Positions 28,568 to 38,185 of a DNA stretch of 50,351 bases are shown here, in pieces; position 1 is the stretch's first letter; each line of letters starts with the position of its first letter. The DNA comes from Bacilli bacterium. GTDB taxonomy: Bacteria; Bacillota_I; Bacilli_A; RFN20; CAG-826. A program made the translations under genes and the position numbers. The stretch is taken from assembly GCA_024695105.1 (NCBI GenBank), contig JAILIV010000073.1:1-50351 (forward strand), written 5' to 3'. The notes beneath the pieces are model-generated. The model was not told where the DNA came from. It did no database searches and saw only the letters and a program-made list of their open reading frames with translations.

Positions 28568-29872
28568 TTACTGCTTTTGTCTGTAGATGATGTGAAGTGG
28601 GGTTCCCGCGAAGTTGAAACTGGCGCGGAGCTGGTTTTCCAGATAACGGGTATAGGAGAAATGGGCGTATTCGGGATTGTTGCAGAACATCACGAACGTC
28701 GGCGGGAAGGTGGATACCTGGGACGCATAGGTGATCTTTAACCGCCCATGGTTAAACTCTGGGGTGGGATTCATCGCTTGGGCGTCTTGGATGATTTGGT
28801 TCATCACTGAGGTAGGCACACGACGAGCACAGGACTCATAAGCCTCCTTCACGGCGGGAAGGATCTTTTCGACGCCCCTTCCGGTTTTCGCTGAAACGAA
28901 GATCACCCGAGCGTAGTCGATGAACTTAAAGCGTTTGCGCAAGTCGGCCTCAAAGTCTTGCTGTTGGGTCCCCTTAGGAGCCAAGTCCCATTTGTTGACC
29001 ACGACGACGATTCCTTTCTTCGCGTCCAAGGCATAACCGCAGACATGGCGGTCCTGATCGATGATGCCCGTGGAGGCATCCACGACCAAAATGGCCACTT
29101 TGCTGCGATCGATGGCCGCTAACGCGCGGAGCGCGGCATACTTATCCACCGCTTCATAGATGCGGCCACGTTTCACCAAACCAGCAGTGTCAATGGCAAC
29201 ATAGTTTTCCCCATCAGCGGTAAACGGCGTATCGATTGAATCGCGCGTGGTTCCCGCGAGATCTTTGACGATGACGCGATCTTCGCCTAACAGACGGTTG
29301 GTCAACGAAGATTTGCCCACGTTAGGCCGCCCAATGATGGAAAAGGGGATGGCTTGGGACAAATCCACTTCTTCCTTTTCCGGAAGCAAAGAGACGATGC
29401 GGTCGAGTAAATCGCCCACCCCGATGCCATGGGCGCCGCTGCAAGGAAGCGGGTCGCCTAATCCAAGGCTATAGAATTCCGTCGCGTCCACCAAGGACTC
29501 GACATTGTCGATTTTATTGACGGCAAGTAAAACAGGTTTTTCCGATTGGTAGAGGATTTTGGCCACCGACATATCATCCGCGGTGACGCCGATGCGTCCA
29601 TCCACGACGAACACGATGACATCGGCCTCTTCCATCGCGATAAGGGCTTGGGCGCGGATCTCCTCTTGGAACGGGGCCTTTTGGATCTCGATTCCACCGG
29701 TATCGACGATGCGGAACTTCCGGGTCAGCCATTCCGCGTTGCCATAAAGGCGGTCGCGGGTGATCCCCGGGGTATCTTCCACGATGGAAAGACGCTGTCC
29801 AACCATGCGGTTGAAAAGCGTGGACTTACCCACGTTTGGGGCGCCGACTAACGCAACAAGGCCTAATGGCAT
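28568..29872 (-). CDS. der: Ribosome biogenesis GTPase Der (EngA)
   Basis: two GTPase domains: [16 protein letters not shown] and GRPNVGKSSLTNRLLG. Confidence 0.96.
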   Translation of the reverse strand: MPLGLVALVGAPNVGKSTLFNRMVGQRLSIVEDTPGITRDRLYGNAEWLTRKFRIVDTGGIEIQKAPFQEEIRAQALIAMEEADVIVFVVDGRIGVTADDMSVAKILYQSEKPVLLAVNKIDNVESLVDATEFYSLGLGDPLPCSGAHGIGVGDLLDRIVSLLPEKEEVDLSQAIPFSIIGRPNVGKSSLTNRLLGEDRVIVKDLAGTTRDSIDTPFTADGENYVAIDTAGLVKRGRIYEAVDKYAALRALAAIDRSKVAILVVDASTGIIDQDRHVCGYALDAKKGIVVVVNKWDLAPKGTQQQDFEADLRKRFKFIDYARVIFVSAKTGRGVEKILPAVKEAYESCARRVPTSVMNQIIQDAQAMNPTPEFNHGRLKITYASQVSTFPPTFVMFCNNPEYAHFSYTRYLENQLRASFNFAGTPLHIIYRQKQ

Positions 29873-30546
29873 GGAATCTCCAATCCGGTTTTATCGTGGA
29901 TGATGTCCAAAATGGCGTCCACCACTTCCTCAATACCTAAGGGAGAGGTGTCTAATTCGACGCTATCCTCCGCGGGACGAAGGGGCGCAAAAGCACGATG
30001 GGAATCGATGTAGTCGCGTTTCTTCACATCCTCAATGACGTCTTCCATCGAAGTCGGAATGCCTTTGGCGACGTTTTCGTCATAACGGCGCTGGGCGCGG
30101 GTTTCGACGGAAGCGATTTGGTAAATCTTCACGTCGGCGTTAGGCAGAACGTAAGTGCCGATGTCGCGACCGTCCATGACCACGGACTTCGACGCGGCCA
30201 TCGCGCGTTGCATATCCACCAATGCCAAACGGATATCCTTATAGGAAGCGATATAGCTAACGTTCCCAGAAACCAACGGTTCACGGATCGGACGAGTGAC
30301 GTCTTCGCCGTTGCAAAGCACGCGGCCATCCTCAAACAATTCAATCTTCACTTCGGGGATGATGGAGCAGGATGCCTTCTCGTCCTTAGGGTCCAAACCA
30401 CGCTGAAGCACCGCCCAGGTAAAGGCACGGTACATCGCCCCGGTGTCAATGTAAGTGAAATTCAAAATCGCCGCGACGCGTTTGGCGACGGTGGATTTGC
30501 CCGCAGCCGCGGGGCCATCGATGGCAATGGAGTAAAAAGGACCCAT
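29863..30546 (-). CDS. cmk: Cytidylate kinase
   Basis: MGPFYSIAIDGPAAAGKSTVAKRVAAILNFTYIDTGAMYRAFT. Confidence 0.95.
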   Translation of the reverse strand: MGPFYSIAIDGPAAAGKSTVAKRVAAILNFTYIDTGAMYRAFTWAVLQRGLDPKDEKASCSIIPEVKIELFEDGRVLCNGEDVTRPIREPLVSGNVSYIASYKDIRLALVDMQRAMAASKSVVMDGRDIGTYVLPNADVKIYQIASVETRAQRRYDENVAKGIPTSMEDVIEDVKKRDYIDSHRAFAPLRPAEDSVELDTSPLGIEEVVDAILDIIHDKTGLEIPCH

Positions 30547-30547
30547 G

Positions 30548-30847
30548 TTATTTCCTCCCTTGGAGCAAGAACCACCAGACCACAAAGCCCGCGACGGCCA
30601 AGGCAACGACGATCAGCTTAACCAGCAAAATCGTGCGACGTCTTTTCGCATAGAGGGCATACGGGCCGTCAGAGCGCTTGTCATCACCTTCTTCACCCAA
30701 AAACGCGTCCACGTCAGGGGAAGGGCCTTCTATTAACGGATCGCCATCAGACACCTTCGCGTTTTTCTTGGCGAACTTGGCGTCGGGCATATGGCGAATC
30801 TGGTCGCGGTATTTGGCAAAGCGCTCCATTCTGGTTTCCATGTCCAC
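30548..30847 (-). CDS. Hypothetical single-TM protein
   Basis: 99 aa ORF with hydrophilic N-terminus and C-terminal TM helix; abuts cmk. Confidence 0.6.
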   Translation of the reverse strand: MDMETRMERFAKYRDQIRHMPDAKFAKKNAKVSDGDPLIEGPSPDVDAFLGEEGDDKRSDGPYALYAKRRRTILLVKLIVVALAVAGFVVWWFLLQGRK

Positions 30848-30964
30848 AATTGTAAATCAATTGCGCCCCTATCGGAAACGAGAGTCTGCCAAAGATTCAA
30901 AGCTCATCAAAAAGACGCTCTGAAAGAGCAATGTCGACGCACTTTCACGATGCGAATGGGGCAG

Positions 30965-30993
30965 TTGAAACCACCCCTCTATGTCCCTATAAT
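30965..30993 (+). promoter_or_regulatory. Sigma-A promoter for ferredoxin gene
   Basis: TTGAAA - 17 bp - TATAAT. Confidence 0.75.
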
Positions 30994-31017
30994 GGTTGCG
31001 TTATCGGAGGAAAAACA

Positions 31018-31197
31018 ATGCCCAATCCCAAAATTGATAAGGACGCTTGCATCGGCTGTGGCCTTTGCGTCGGCAGCCACCCCGAGATCTTCAACTTTGC
31101 CGATGATGGCAAGGCCGAAGTGATCGGCGAAGGCGATGAAGCCGCCGTCGAAGACGCGGTCACCAGCTGCCCCGTCGGCGCCATCGTCGCTGAATAA
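31018..31197 (+). CDS. fer: Ferredoxin, single 4Fe-4S type
   Basis: MPNPKIDKDACIGCGLCVGSHPEIFNF...SCPVGAI; CGGAGG SD. Confidence 0.92.
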   Translation: MPNPKIDKDACIGCGLCVGSHPEIFNFADDGKAEVIGEGDEAAVEDAVTSCPVGAIVAE

Positions 31198-31215
31198 GCG
31201 AACACGCAAGAAATA

Positions 31216-31247
31216 AGCCGGTTCACACCGGCTTTTTCTTTTTGTCG
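31216..31247. terminator. Bidirectional terminator overlapping the ribU stop codon
   Basis: AAGCCGGTTCACACCGGCTTTTTCTTTTT. Confidence 0.7.
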
Positions 31248-31936
31248 AACCGTAGCCACACATGTAGCGAGCGGTATAGCAGGAACGTCAGCACGATTAC
31301 GATCGCGTCCTTCACCAAGTTAAACGGAAGGACGGCGAAGAACGCGTAACTCCACCCCACGTCGGTAATCGCGGGGTTCGCGATTTGCATCACACGGAGC
31401 AAGGCGTCCAACGGATAGCCTTTCACGTTCATGTAAAAGGGAATCATGACGTAAACGTTCAAGACCATGGCCGCGAGGACTTGGACCACGGTGCCAATGG
31501 AGAATCCAATCGCCACCCCTACGAGGTTGCGTCGTTTAGAATACACAAACGTCGCGATGCCCACATAAAGGACGGAAAGGATGAGGTCCATCAATTCGCC
31601 CACGCCCATCGTCTCGGTCACGCCATAGATCGCGAACTTCAAGGCGGTCTTGATCGCAATGACGCCAATACCCGTCAACGGACCATAGGCGAACCCGGCG
31701 ATGAAAGCGGGAATCTCATCGAAATGCAGCTCGAGAAAACTCGGGAAAAACGGAAGGCGTAGTTTGAAAACGGGAACCAAATAAAGGATGGAAGACATCG
31801 CCCCAAAGACGGCGATGCGCGAAATCATTCGGACGGGCGAGAATTCCTTGTTTGGGAAGAAGTAACCATAAAGGCGAGCGCTGCCCAAAATGAGCAAGCC
31901 GCCAACAATCAACGCGATGAGGTTGTAGACATCCAT
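31223..31936 (-). CDS. ribU: ECF transporter S component, riboflavin (RibU-like)
   Basis: Multi-TM S-component with LELHFDEIPAFIAGFAYGPLTGIGVIAIKTALKF; preceded by FMN riboswitch. Confidence 0.88.
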   Translation of the reverse strand: MDVYNLIALIVGGLLILGSARLYGYFFPNKEFSPVRMISRIAVFGAMSSILYLVPVFKLRLPFFPSFLELHFDEIPAFIAGFAYGPLTGIGVIAIKTALKFAIYGVTETMGVGELMDLILSVLYVGIATFVYSKRRNLVGVAIGFSIGTVVQVLAAMVLNVYVMIPFYMNVKGYPLDALLRVMQIANPAITDVGWSYAFFAVLPFNLVKDAIVIVLTFLLYRSLHVWLRFDKKKKPV

Positions 31937-31964
31937 AAAAGAAAGCCCCTTTCATTCAGGGGGC
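31937..31964 (-). terminator. Expression-platform hairpin of the FMN riboswitch
   Basis: GCCCCCTGAATGAAAGGGGCTTTCTTTTATG; 3' arm contains the SD. Confidence 0.65.
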
Positions 31965-31977
31965 GGGAAGACAAAGC

Positions 31978-32092
31978 GCAGACTCTTTCCTCCGGACTGT
32001 ACCGTTGGCCCTGGAATCTCACCAGATCATGCCACAAGTGGCGCGCGGGCTTTACCGCCAGTCGACGAATCACACGTCGCCCTGAATACGAA
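31978..32092 (-). promoter_or_regulatory. FMN (RFN) riboswitch
   Basis: minus strand TTCAGGGCGACGTGTGATTCGTCGACTGGCGGTAAAGCCCGCGCGCC...GGCATGATCTGGTGAGATTCCAGGGCCAACGGTACAGTCCGGAGGAAAGAG. Confidence 0.95.
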
Positions 32093-32169
32093 CAACATTA
32101 TAATCCGCTGGAAACCAGGGTAAAGCCTTTTGATTTATATAAGAAAAAGACCGCAAAATGCGTTTTGTT

Positions 32170-32979
32170 TTAAATATGTTTCGCTTTCAGGAAACGGATG
32201 AGATCCCCTTCCGACACGAACTCGATCCGAAGTTGCTTCCCTTCGACGATAACGGAGTATTCCTTTTCTTTCCCTTTGGCCGGAGAACGCAACGACTTGG
32301 CAAGCGCCTCAACCTGCCGAACAGAAAGCCCCTCGTCGATGATGCGGTTGAATAAGCGTCTGGCATCCTCTTCGTTCAAAGAAGATAGGGCCCTAGCCTG
32401 TCCGTAGCTCATTTTCCCTAGGCACACCGCCTCCACGACATCCTCAGGCAACTTCAAGATGCGGAGGATATTGGTAATCTGACAACGGCTTTGGTGGGAG
32501 AGCGCCGCGAGGGTGTTTTGGGTGTAACCGAAATCTTCTTGAAGCGCACGGCACACCAACGCCATCTCCACCACATTGGCCTCCCGTTGGTCTCGGGTAT
32601 CCGCCAAAAGCATCAGCAGCATCTCTTCGTCTTCGACTTCCGCGAAAGCGCACGGCAAGGAAAGCATCCCTGCCTTGGCCGCACCATAGAACCTTTTTCG
32701 GCCGAGGATCACTTCATAATGGCCATCCTCTTTCGTGCGTACCACCAACGGGTTATAGAAACCCTTTTCCTTCAAACGAGAAGCAAAGTATTCCAGCGTC
32801 TCATCGGGGATTTTCACTTTGCTGATGTAGGCGCAGTCGTCGATCATCGAAATCGGGATGAGGCGGGCGGGCGCGCTTTGGTACCGCTTCTCGATTTCGG
32901 CGATGATGTTCTGTTGCGAAAACTTCGCGACTAAATCGCTTAACGACCCGGTGAGGATGCGTTCCTTATTTTTCTTCAT
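32170..32979 (-). CDS. parB: ParB/Spo0J-family partition protein (divergent CTP-binding motifs)
   Basis: VILGRKRFYGAAKAGMLSLPCAF; HTH TQNTLAALSHQSRCQITNILRILKLPEDV; downstream of parA. Confidence 0.9.
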   Translation of the reverse strand: MKKNKERILTGSLSDLVAKFSQQNIIAEIEKRYQSAPARLIPISMIDDCAYISKVKIPDETLEYFASRLKEKGFYNPLVVRTKEDGHYEVILGRKRFYGAAKAGMLSLPCAFAEVEDEEMLLMLLADTRDQREANVVEMALVCRALQEDFGYTQNTLAALSHQSRCQITNILRILKLPEDVVEAVCLGKMSYGQARALSSLNEEDARRLFNRIIDEGLSVRQVEALAKSLRSPAKGKEKEYSVIVEGKQLRIEFVSEGDLIRFLKAKHI

Positions 32980-33739
32980 GATCGATGACCTCGCGGGCGA
33001 GGCTAAAGTAGGCGACTGCCCCTTGGCTGGTGGGGCGGAAGGAAGTCACGGGCATTTGGCGCGCCTGCGATTCGGAAACGGATTGGTTCCGAGGAATGGA
33101 AACTAAGAACGTATTTTCCTTAAATAGCCTACGGACTTCGGAAGCAATCTCGGTGCCCAATTGGGTTCGCGCGTCATACATAGTCAAAAGGAAGCCCTCG
33201 ATGCGAAGTTTCGGGTTCCATTGGTTTTGAATATTGGAAATCGAAGAAAGGATGGCCGCCAAAGCCTCCATGGCGAAGTATTCACATTGAACTGGAATCA
33301 AAACGGAATTCGCGCAAGCCATCGCGTTGATGGAGAGCAACCCCAACGAAGGCGGGCAATCGATGATGACATAATCGTAAGAACCTAAGACCGGTTCCAA
33401 TGCTTTACCCAGAAGCGCGAAAGGCTCTTCGACGGGTTCTTTGTACAAAGAGGCCTCCAATGAGGCAAGACGCAGGTTCGCTGGCAATGCGCTTAAGCCC
33501 TCGATATCCGTTTTTTGAATCACGTCCTTCGCGTTTTTCGTTCCCATCAACGCGTCATAGACCGTGTGTTCCAATAACGAAATGTCGATGCCAAGTCCCC
33601 TACCGGCGTTGCCTTGAGGGTCCATGTCCACGAGCAAAACGTTGCGCTTTAGGTGCGCCAAAGCGGCAGAGAGGTTAATGGACGTGGTGGTTTTCCCCAC
33701 CCCGCCCTTTTGGTTCGCGATGGCGATAATGCGGGTCAT
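32966..33739 (-). CDS. parA: ParA/Soj family ATPase
   Basis: MTRIIAIANQKGGVGKTTTSINLSAALA. Confidence 0.95.
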   Translation of the reverse strand: MTRIIAIANQKGGVGKTTTSINLSAALAHLKRNVLLVDMDPQGNAGRGLGIDISLLEHTVYDALMGTKNAKDVIQKTDIEGLSALPANLRLASLEASLYKEPVEEPFALLGKALEPVLGSYDYVIIDCPPSLGLLSINAMACANSVLIPVQCEYFAMEALAAILSSISNIQNQWNPKLRIEGFLLTMYDARTQLGTEIASEVRRLFKENTFLVSIPRNQSVSESQARQMPVTSFRPTSQGAVAYFSLAREVIDHEEK

Positions 33740-33756
33740 GCTCGTTGGTTCTCCTT

Positions 33757-33777
33757 GTGAAACATTATATGTTCCAC
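33757..33777. repeat. Imperfect palindrome of parS-like half-sites in everted order
   Basis: GTGAAACA-TTATA-TGTTCCAC between rsmG stop and parA start. Confidence 0.45.
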
Positions 33778-33779
33778 GC

Positions 33780-34478
33780 TTATATTTTGGTACGTTTGAT
33801 CTCGTCCCAGCGGCGCGGGAACCGCTTGGGGGTATGGGCGTCTTTGGCGTAATAAATAAGCGCGCGTTTATCGCCACTAGGCAAGGTTTCGTCCAGCCTT
33901 TTGCGCGCACGCAAACTCAATAGATTCAAGATAGTGGCGGCATCCGCGATCTCCTCGTCGACGTTCCCACCTTTCATGGCTAATAGCGTTCCAGTGACGT
34001 ATAAAAGGGGCGTCCCCACTTCAGCGAAGACACGAAGCGCGGCAAAGCCGCGGCTAACCACCACGTCAAAAGACTCGCGGTGTTGTTTTAGGTCTTCTAC
34101 CCTGCCTTCGATAAAGGAAAGGTTATCGATGCCAAGTTCCTCCTTCAAACAGGAAAGGAAAGCGAACTTCTTTTTGGTCGCGTCGATCAAATAAACCTGG
34201 GCCTTCGGGCACGCTAGGGCGATCACCGCCCCAGGGAAACCCGCGCCAGAGCCAACGTCGGCGACTTTGCGGCCATCGAAGGACATGCCTTTGATGCAAA
34301 GCAAAGAATCATAGAAATGCTTTTCGATAACAGAGGGCTCATCCACGATGGACGTGAGGTTCATGCGCTCGTTCCACTCCTGCAACAAAGCGGCATAACG
34401 TTGGAGCTTAGCAATCGTGGCGTCATCTAAAACAAGCCCAAACTCGCCACATGCTTTTTGAAGTTCCGCGTAGGTCAT
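33780..34478 (-). CDS. rsmG: 16S rRNA (guanine527-N7)-methyltransferase
   Basis: MNLTSI...EKHFYDSLL...VADVGSGAGFPGAVIALACP. Confidence 0.95.
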   Translation of the reverse strand: MTYAELQKACGEFGLVLDDATIAKLQRYAALLQEWNERMNLTSIVDEPSVIEKHFYDSLLCIKGMSFDGRKVADVGSGAGFPGAVIALACPKAQVYLIDATKKKFAFLSCLKEELGIDNLSFIEGRVEDLKQHRESFDVVVSRGFAALRVFAEVGTPLLYVTGTLLAMKGGNVDEEIADAATILNLLSLRARKRLDETLPSGDKRALIYYAKDAHTPKRFPRRWDEIKRTKI

Positions 34479-36352
34479 ACAAGCCCTCTCTTTCGCAGCG
34501 TCAACAATAATACCGAAACGTCGGCTGGATTAACACCGCTGATACGGCCCGCTTGGCCCAAAGAACGAGGACGGACGGCATCTAGTTTCTGCCTTGCTTC
34601 CAAGCGTAGCCCATCCATGTGCAAGTAATCGATATCCGCGGGAAGGAGGATATGTTCTCTTTTTTGAAGGTCCTCGGCCTCTTTCTTTTGCTTAACGATG
34701 TAGCCCTCAAACTTCACTTTCGTCTCAAGAGCGAGCATGGCGTCTTCGTTTAGCCCAAAGGAAGAGAGGCCATCCATCAACGGAACCAATTCCGCAAAGC
34801 GGAACTCGGGACGTTTCAATAGCTCAAGTCCTTTATAGCCGCGATTCTCGTAGGGGACTCCTTTTTCCTCAAATGCCTTAGCGAGCCCCTCTTTGTCCGA
34901 AACCACGGTCTTTTCAAGGAAAGAGATCGCGTCAGCAATCGCGTGTTGTTTCTTTTGAAACGCCTCATAACGCCACTTCGGAAGTAAACCAATCCGCCAA
35001 CCGTATTCGCTTAGGCGTTCGTCTGCGTTGTCGTGACGTAGTAACAAGCGGTATTCGGCACGCGAAGAAAGTAAGCGGTACGGTTCATCCGTCCCTTTGG
35101 TAACAAGGTCGTCAATCATTACCCCAATGTAGGATTCGTGACGTCCCAAGATGAAGGGTTCTTTGCCCAAAAGACGCAAAGACGCGTTCACGCCCGCCAT
35201 CAATCCAAGCCCAGCGGCTTCCTCATACCCAGAAGTTCCACACACCTGCCCCGCCACATATAGGCCAGGGATCTTCTTGATCATCAACGTCGAATCAAAC
35301 TCTTCCGGACGGACCGCATCGTATTCGATTTGGTATGCGTATTTTAGGATTTCGGCGTGCTCTAGGCCTGGCAAGGAATGGACCATTTGCTCTTGGATGT
35401 CCTTGGGCATCGCGGTGGAGAAACCCTGCAAGTAAAAGGATTCCCCTTCCGCGTATTCGGGTTCAAGGAACAACTGGTGACGGGGTTTATCCGCAAAGCG
35501 GACCACTTTGGATTCAATGCTCGGGCAATAACGTGGCCCAATCGAATCAATGGTCCCGTTGAAAAGAGCAGAATCCTCCAAATGGTCCCGAATGATTCGC
35601 AACGTTTCTTCTGACGTATAAATCAAATAACACGGCAATTGTTCCTCTAAAGGCGTAAACGTCTCGGTTTGGTAGGAAAACGCGAGGTCTCCGGGCATAC
35701 CTGGTTCAATCGCGGCATTGGAAAAATCGATGGAGGATTTCTTGAGGCGTGGCGGCGTGCCGGTTTTTAGTCGCCACAAAGCAATGCCGAGGCGTCTCAA
35801 CGCATCGGTCAAGTATAACGAAGCGGGTTCCCCATCGGGCCCTTCGTCCTTGCCGTCGGACCCAACATATACGCGTGCATTTAAATACGTCCCTGTGGTC
35901 ACGATGACGGATTCCGCGTCCACGTGCCCTCCCTTTTTAAGCTCGACACCAGTAATGCCGGAATCATCCGCGCACAAATCCACCACCTCGTCTTCGATGA
36001 TTTCAAGGTTCTTGGTTTCGCGAAGAAGACGAAGGATCTCTTGGGGATAAAGGGTCTTGTCTTGCTGGCTTCGCAAACACTGGACCGCTGGGCCTTTGCC
36101 CGTATTGAGCATTTTGATCTGGAGGGGCTTGGCGTCTGCGGCGATGCCCATGATTCCGCCCAATGCATCCACTTCCCGCACGACGACCCCTTTCGCGGAG
36201 CCTCCGATGTGAGGGTTACACGGCATATTGGCGACCTTGTCCAAGCTAAGCGTGACCAAAAGGGTCTTTAGACCTAACGTCGCGGACGCGTGGCTTGCTT
36301 CGACGCCAGCGTGCCCGCCTCCGATGATGATGACGTCGTAGCTTTTGTCCAT
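34475..36352 (-). CDS. mnmG: tRNA uridine-5-carboxymethylaminomethyl modification enzyme MnmG (GidA)
   Basis: YDVIIIGGGHAGVEASHASATLGLKTLLVT...MPCNPHIGGSAKG. Confidence 0.97.
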   Translation of the reverse strand: MDKSYDVIIIGGGHAGVEASHASATLGLKTLLVTLSLDKVANMPCNPHIGGSAKGVVVREVDALGGIMGIAADAKPLQIKMLNTGKGPAVQCLRSQQDKTLYPQEILRLLRETKNLEIIEDEVVDLCADDSGITGVELKKGGHVDAESVIVTTGTYLNARVYVGSDGKDEGPDGEPASLYLTDALRRLGIALWRLKTGTPPRLKKSSIDFSNAAIEPGMPGDLAFSYQTETFTPLEEQLPCYLIYTSEETLRIIRDHLEDSALFNGTIDSIGPRYCPSIESKVVRFADKPRHQLFLEPEYAEGESFYLQGFSTAMPKDIQEQMVHSLPGLEHAEILKYAYQIEYDAVRPEEFDSTLMIKKIPGLYVAGQVCGTSGYEEAAGLGLMAGVNASLRLLGKEPFILGRHESYIGVMIDDLVTKGTDEPYRLLSSRAEYRLLLRHDNADERLSEYGWRIGLLPKWRYEAFQKKQHAIADAISFLEKTVVSDKEGLAKAFEEKGVPYENRGYKGLELLKRPEFRFAELVPLMDGLSSFGLNEDAMLALETKVKFEGYIVKQKKEAEDLQKREHILLPADIDYLHMDGLRLEARQKLDAVRPRSLGQAGRISGVNPADVSVLLLTLRKRGLV

Positions 36353-36354
36353 TT

Positions 36355-37746
36355 CTAACCGACCGATCCGGTCATGTCCATTTTAATGAGTTGGTTCAGT
36401 TCCACCGCGTATTCCATCGGAAGCTCTTTGGCAAACGGCTCAATGAAGCCCATGACGATCATTTGGGTGGCTTCTTTCTCGCTTAACCCGCGGGACATCA
36501 AATAGAAAAGCTGTTCCTCGTTGATCTTGGAGACGGTAGCCTCGTGCTCGACGTAGGATTCTTCGTTATAAATCTCGTTCTTAGGGATCGTGTCGCTTCG
36601 GGAAATCTTATCCAGAATCAACGTATCGCATTCCACATGGCTTCTGGCGCCTTGCGCATTCTTCCCCATGCGAACCGTGCCGCGGAAATTGGCCACCCCA
36701 CCGTTATGGACGACGGATTTGGAGATGATGCTGGAAGAAGTGTCCTTCCCGATGTGGATCATGCGGGCGCCAGAATCTTGGTACTGGCCTTTGTTGCCCA
36801 CCGCGATGGTGATGGTCGCCCCACGGGCCCGGTCACCCTTAAGGACGCATGCGGGGTACTTCATCGTGGTCATGGAACCGATGTTGCCATCCACCCATTC
36901 CATGAAGCCATCCTCTTCAACTAGAGCGCGCTGCGTCACTAGGTTCAGGATGTTCGTCGACCAGTTCTGAATGGTCGTGTAACGGACGTGGGCGCCTTTG
37001 CACACCACGATCTCCACCACGCCTACGTGGAGGGAATCCTTGGAGTAGGTTGGGGCGGTGCAGCCCTCGACGTAATGGATGTCCGCGCCTTCGTCGGCGA
37101 TGATCAAAGTGCGCTCAAATTGCCCCGTTTTTTCGTTATTAATGCGGAAATAACTCTGCAAAGGCTTATCCAATTTGACGCCTTTAGGAACGTAAATGAA
37201 ACTGCCTCCGCTCCAGCACGCGCCATTCAACGCGGAGAATTTGGAATCCGCGACCGGGATGACCGTACCGAAATACTTACGGAAAATCTCGGGGAATAAA
37301 CGAAGCCCCATGTCGGTGGAGAGGAAGATGACGCCCTTCTCTTTCACCTCTTCGAGCATGTTGTGGTAAACGACCTCCGACTCATATTGCGTCGAGGCAC
37401 CGGAAAGGAACTTTTGCTCCGCCTCAGGAATGCCAAGCTTACGGAATGTCTCCTTCACGGTCTCGGGTACTTCGTCCCATTTGGAGGATTCCTTATCGGA
37501 GACACGAGTGAAATACGTGTAGCCCGAATAATCCATGTCGAGCTTCGGCCCGAAGTTCGGATCGGGCATCTTCTCAAACGTCTTTAACGCGGATAGCCGG
37601 AACTCCAGCATCCACTCAGGTTCGCCTTTGCTTTTGGAAATCTCGCGGACGACCTGTTCGTTCAGGCCAACGCCCGTGCTGAAAATAGAGACGTCTTCGT
37701 CTTTGAAACCGTATGCGTATTCTTCCTCGAAGGTCTTATCACTCAT
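36355..37746 (-). CDS. sufB: Fe-S cluster assembly protein SufB
   Basis: [21 protein letters not shown]... Suf scaffold family. Confidence 0.95.
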   Translation of the reverse strand: MSDKTFEEEYAYGFKDEDVSIFSTGVGLNEQVVREISKSKGEPEWMLEFRLSALKTFEKMPDPNFGPKLDMDYSGYTYFTRVSDKESSKWDEVPETVKETFRKLGIPEAEQKFLSGASTQYESEVVYHNMLEEVKEKGVIFLSTDMGLRLFPEIFRKYFGTVIPVADSKFSALNGACWSGGSFIYVPKGVKLDKPLQSYFRINNEKTGQFERTLIIADEGADIHYVEGCTAPTYSKDSLHVGVVEIVVCKGAHVRYTTIQNWSTNILNLVTQRALVEEDGFMEWVDGNIGSMTTMKYPACVLKGDRARGATITIAVGNKGQYQDSGARMIHIGKDTSSSIISKSVVHNGGVANFRGTVRMGKNAQGARSHVECDTLILDKISRSDTIPKNEIYNEESYVEHEATVSKINEEQLFYLMSRGLSEKEATQMIVMGFIEPFAKELPMEYAVELNQLIKMDMTGSVG

Positions 37747-38185
37747 GGTGATGCCCCTTTAGGATCTCCTCCACGGCGTCCCAGCCGATGAGGGCGCAGT
37801 GAATGCGCGCGGCCTGGCGGCCCGTGTTCATGAAAGCCAAAGCTTCTTCCAAAACGGAAGAGTCATAGGGCTCTTCATGAATCATCTTCCGATATTGGTC
37901 AATGATGTACTTAGCTTCTTTTTCATCGTGGCCAATCAGCAAATCGCAAAGGATATCGCTGGAGGCCGTGGAAATGGCGCAGGCGGTGCCGTTCCAGCAC
38001 GCGTCCTTCACCTTCCCGTTCCCGTCAAACTTCAGGAAAACGTCGATGTCGTCAATACAATTGATGGACGAGGAATGAAGGGTTTCATATCCTTCTCCTT
38101 CCGGTGTGACCTTATGCCTGGGAGAAGAATAATGGTCCATGATGATTTCCCGCATCATCGCGGGGGTCAACTCAAAAGTAGGCAT
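37739..38185 (-). CDS. sufU: SUF system sulfur-transfer/scaffold protein SufU
   Basis: [39 protein letters not shown]. Confidence 0.92.
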   Translation of the reverse strand: MPTFELTPAMMREIIMDHYSSPRHKVTPEGEGYETLHSSSINCIDDIDVFLKFDGNGKVKDACWNGTACAISTASSDILCDLLIGHDEKEAKYIIDQYRKMIHEEPYDSSVLEEALAFMNTGRQAARIHCALIGWDAVEEILKGHHHE

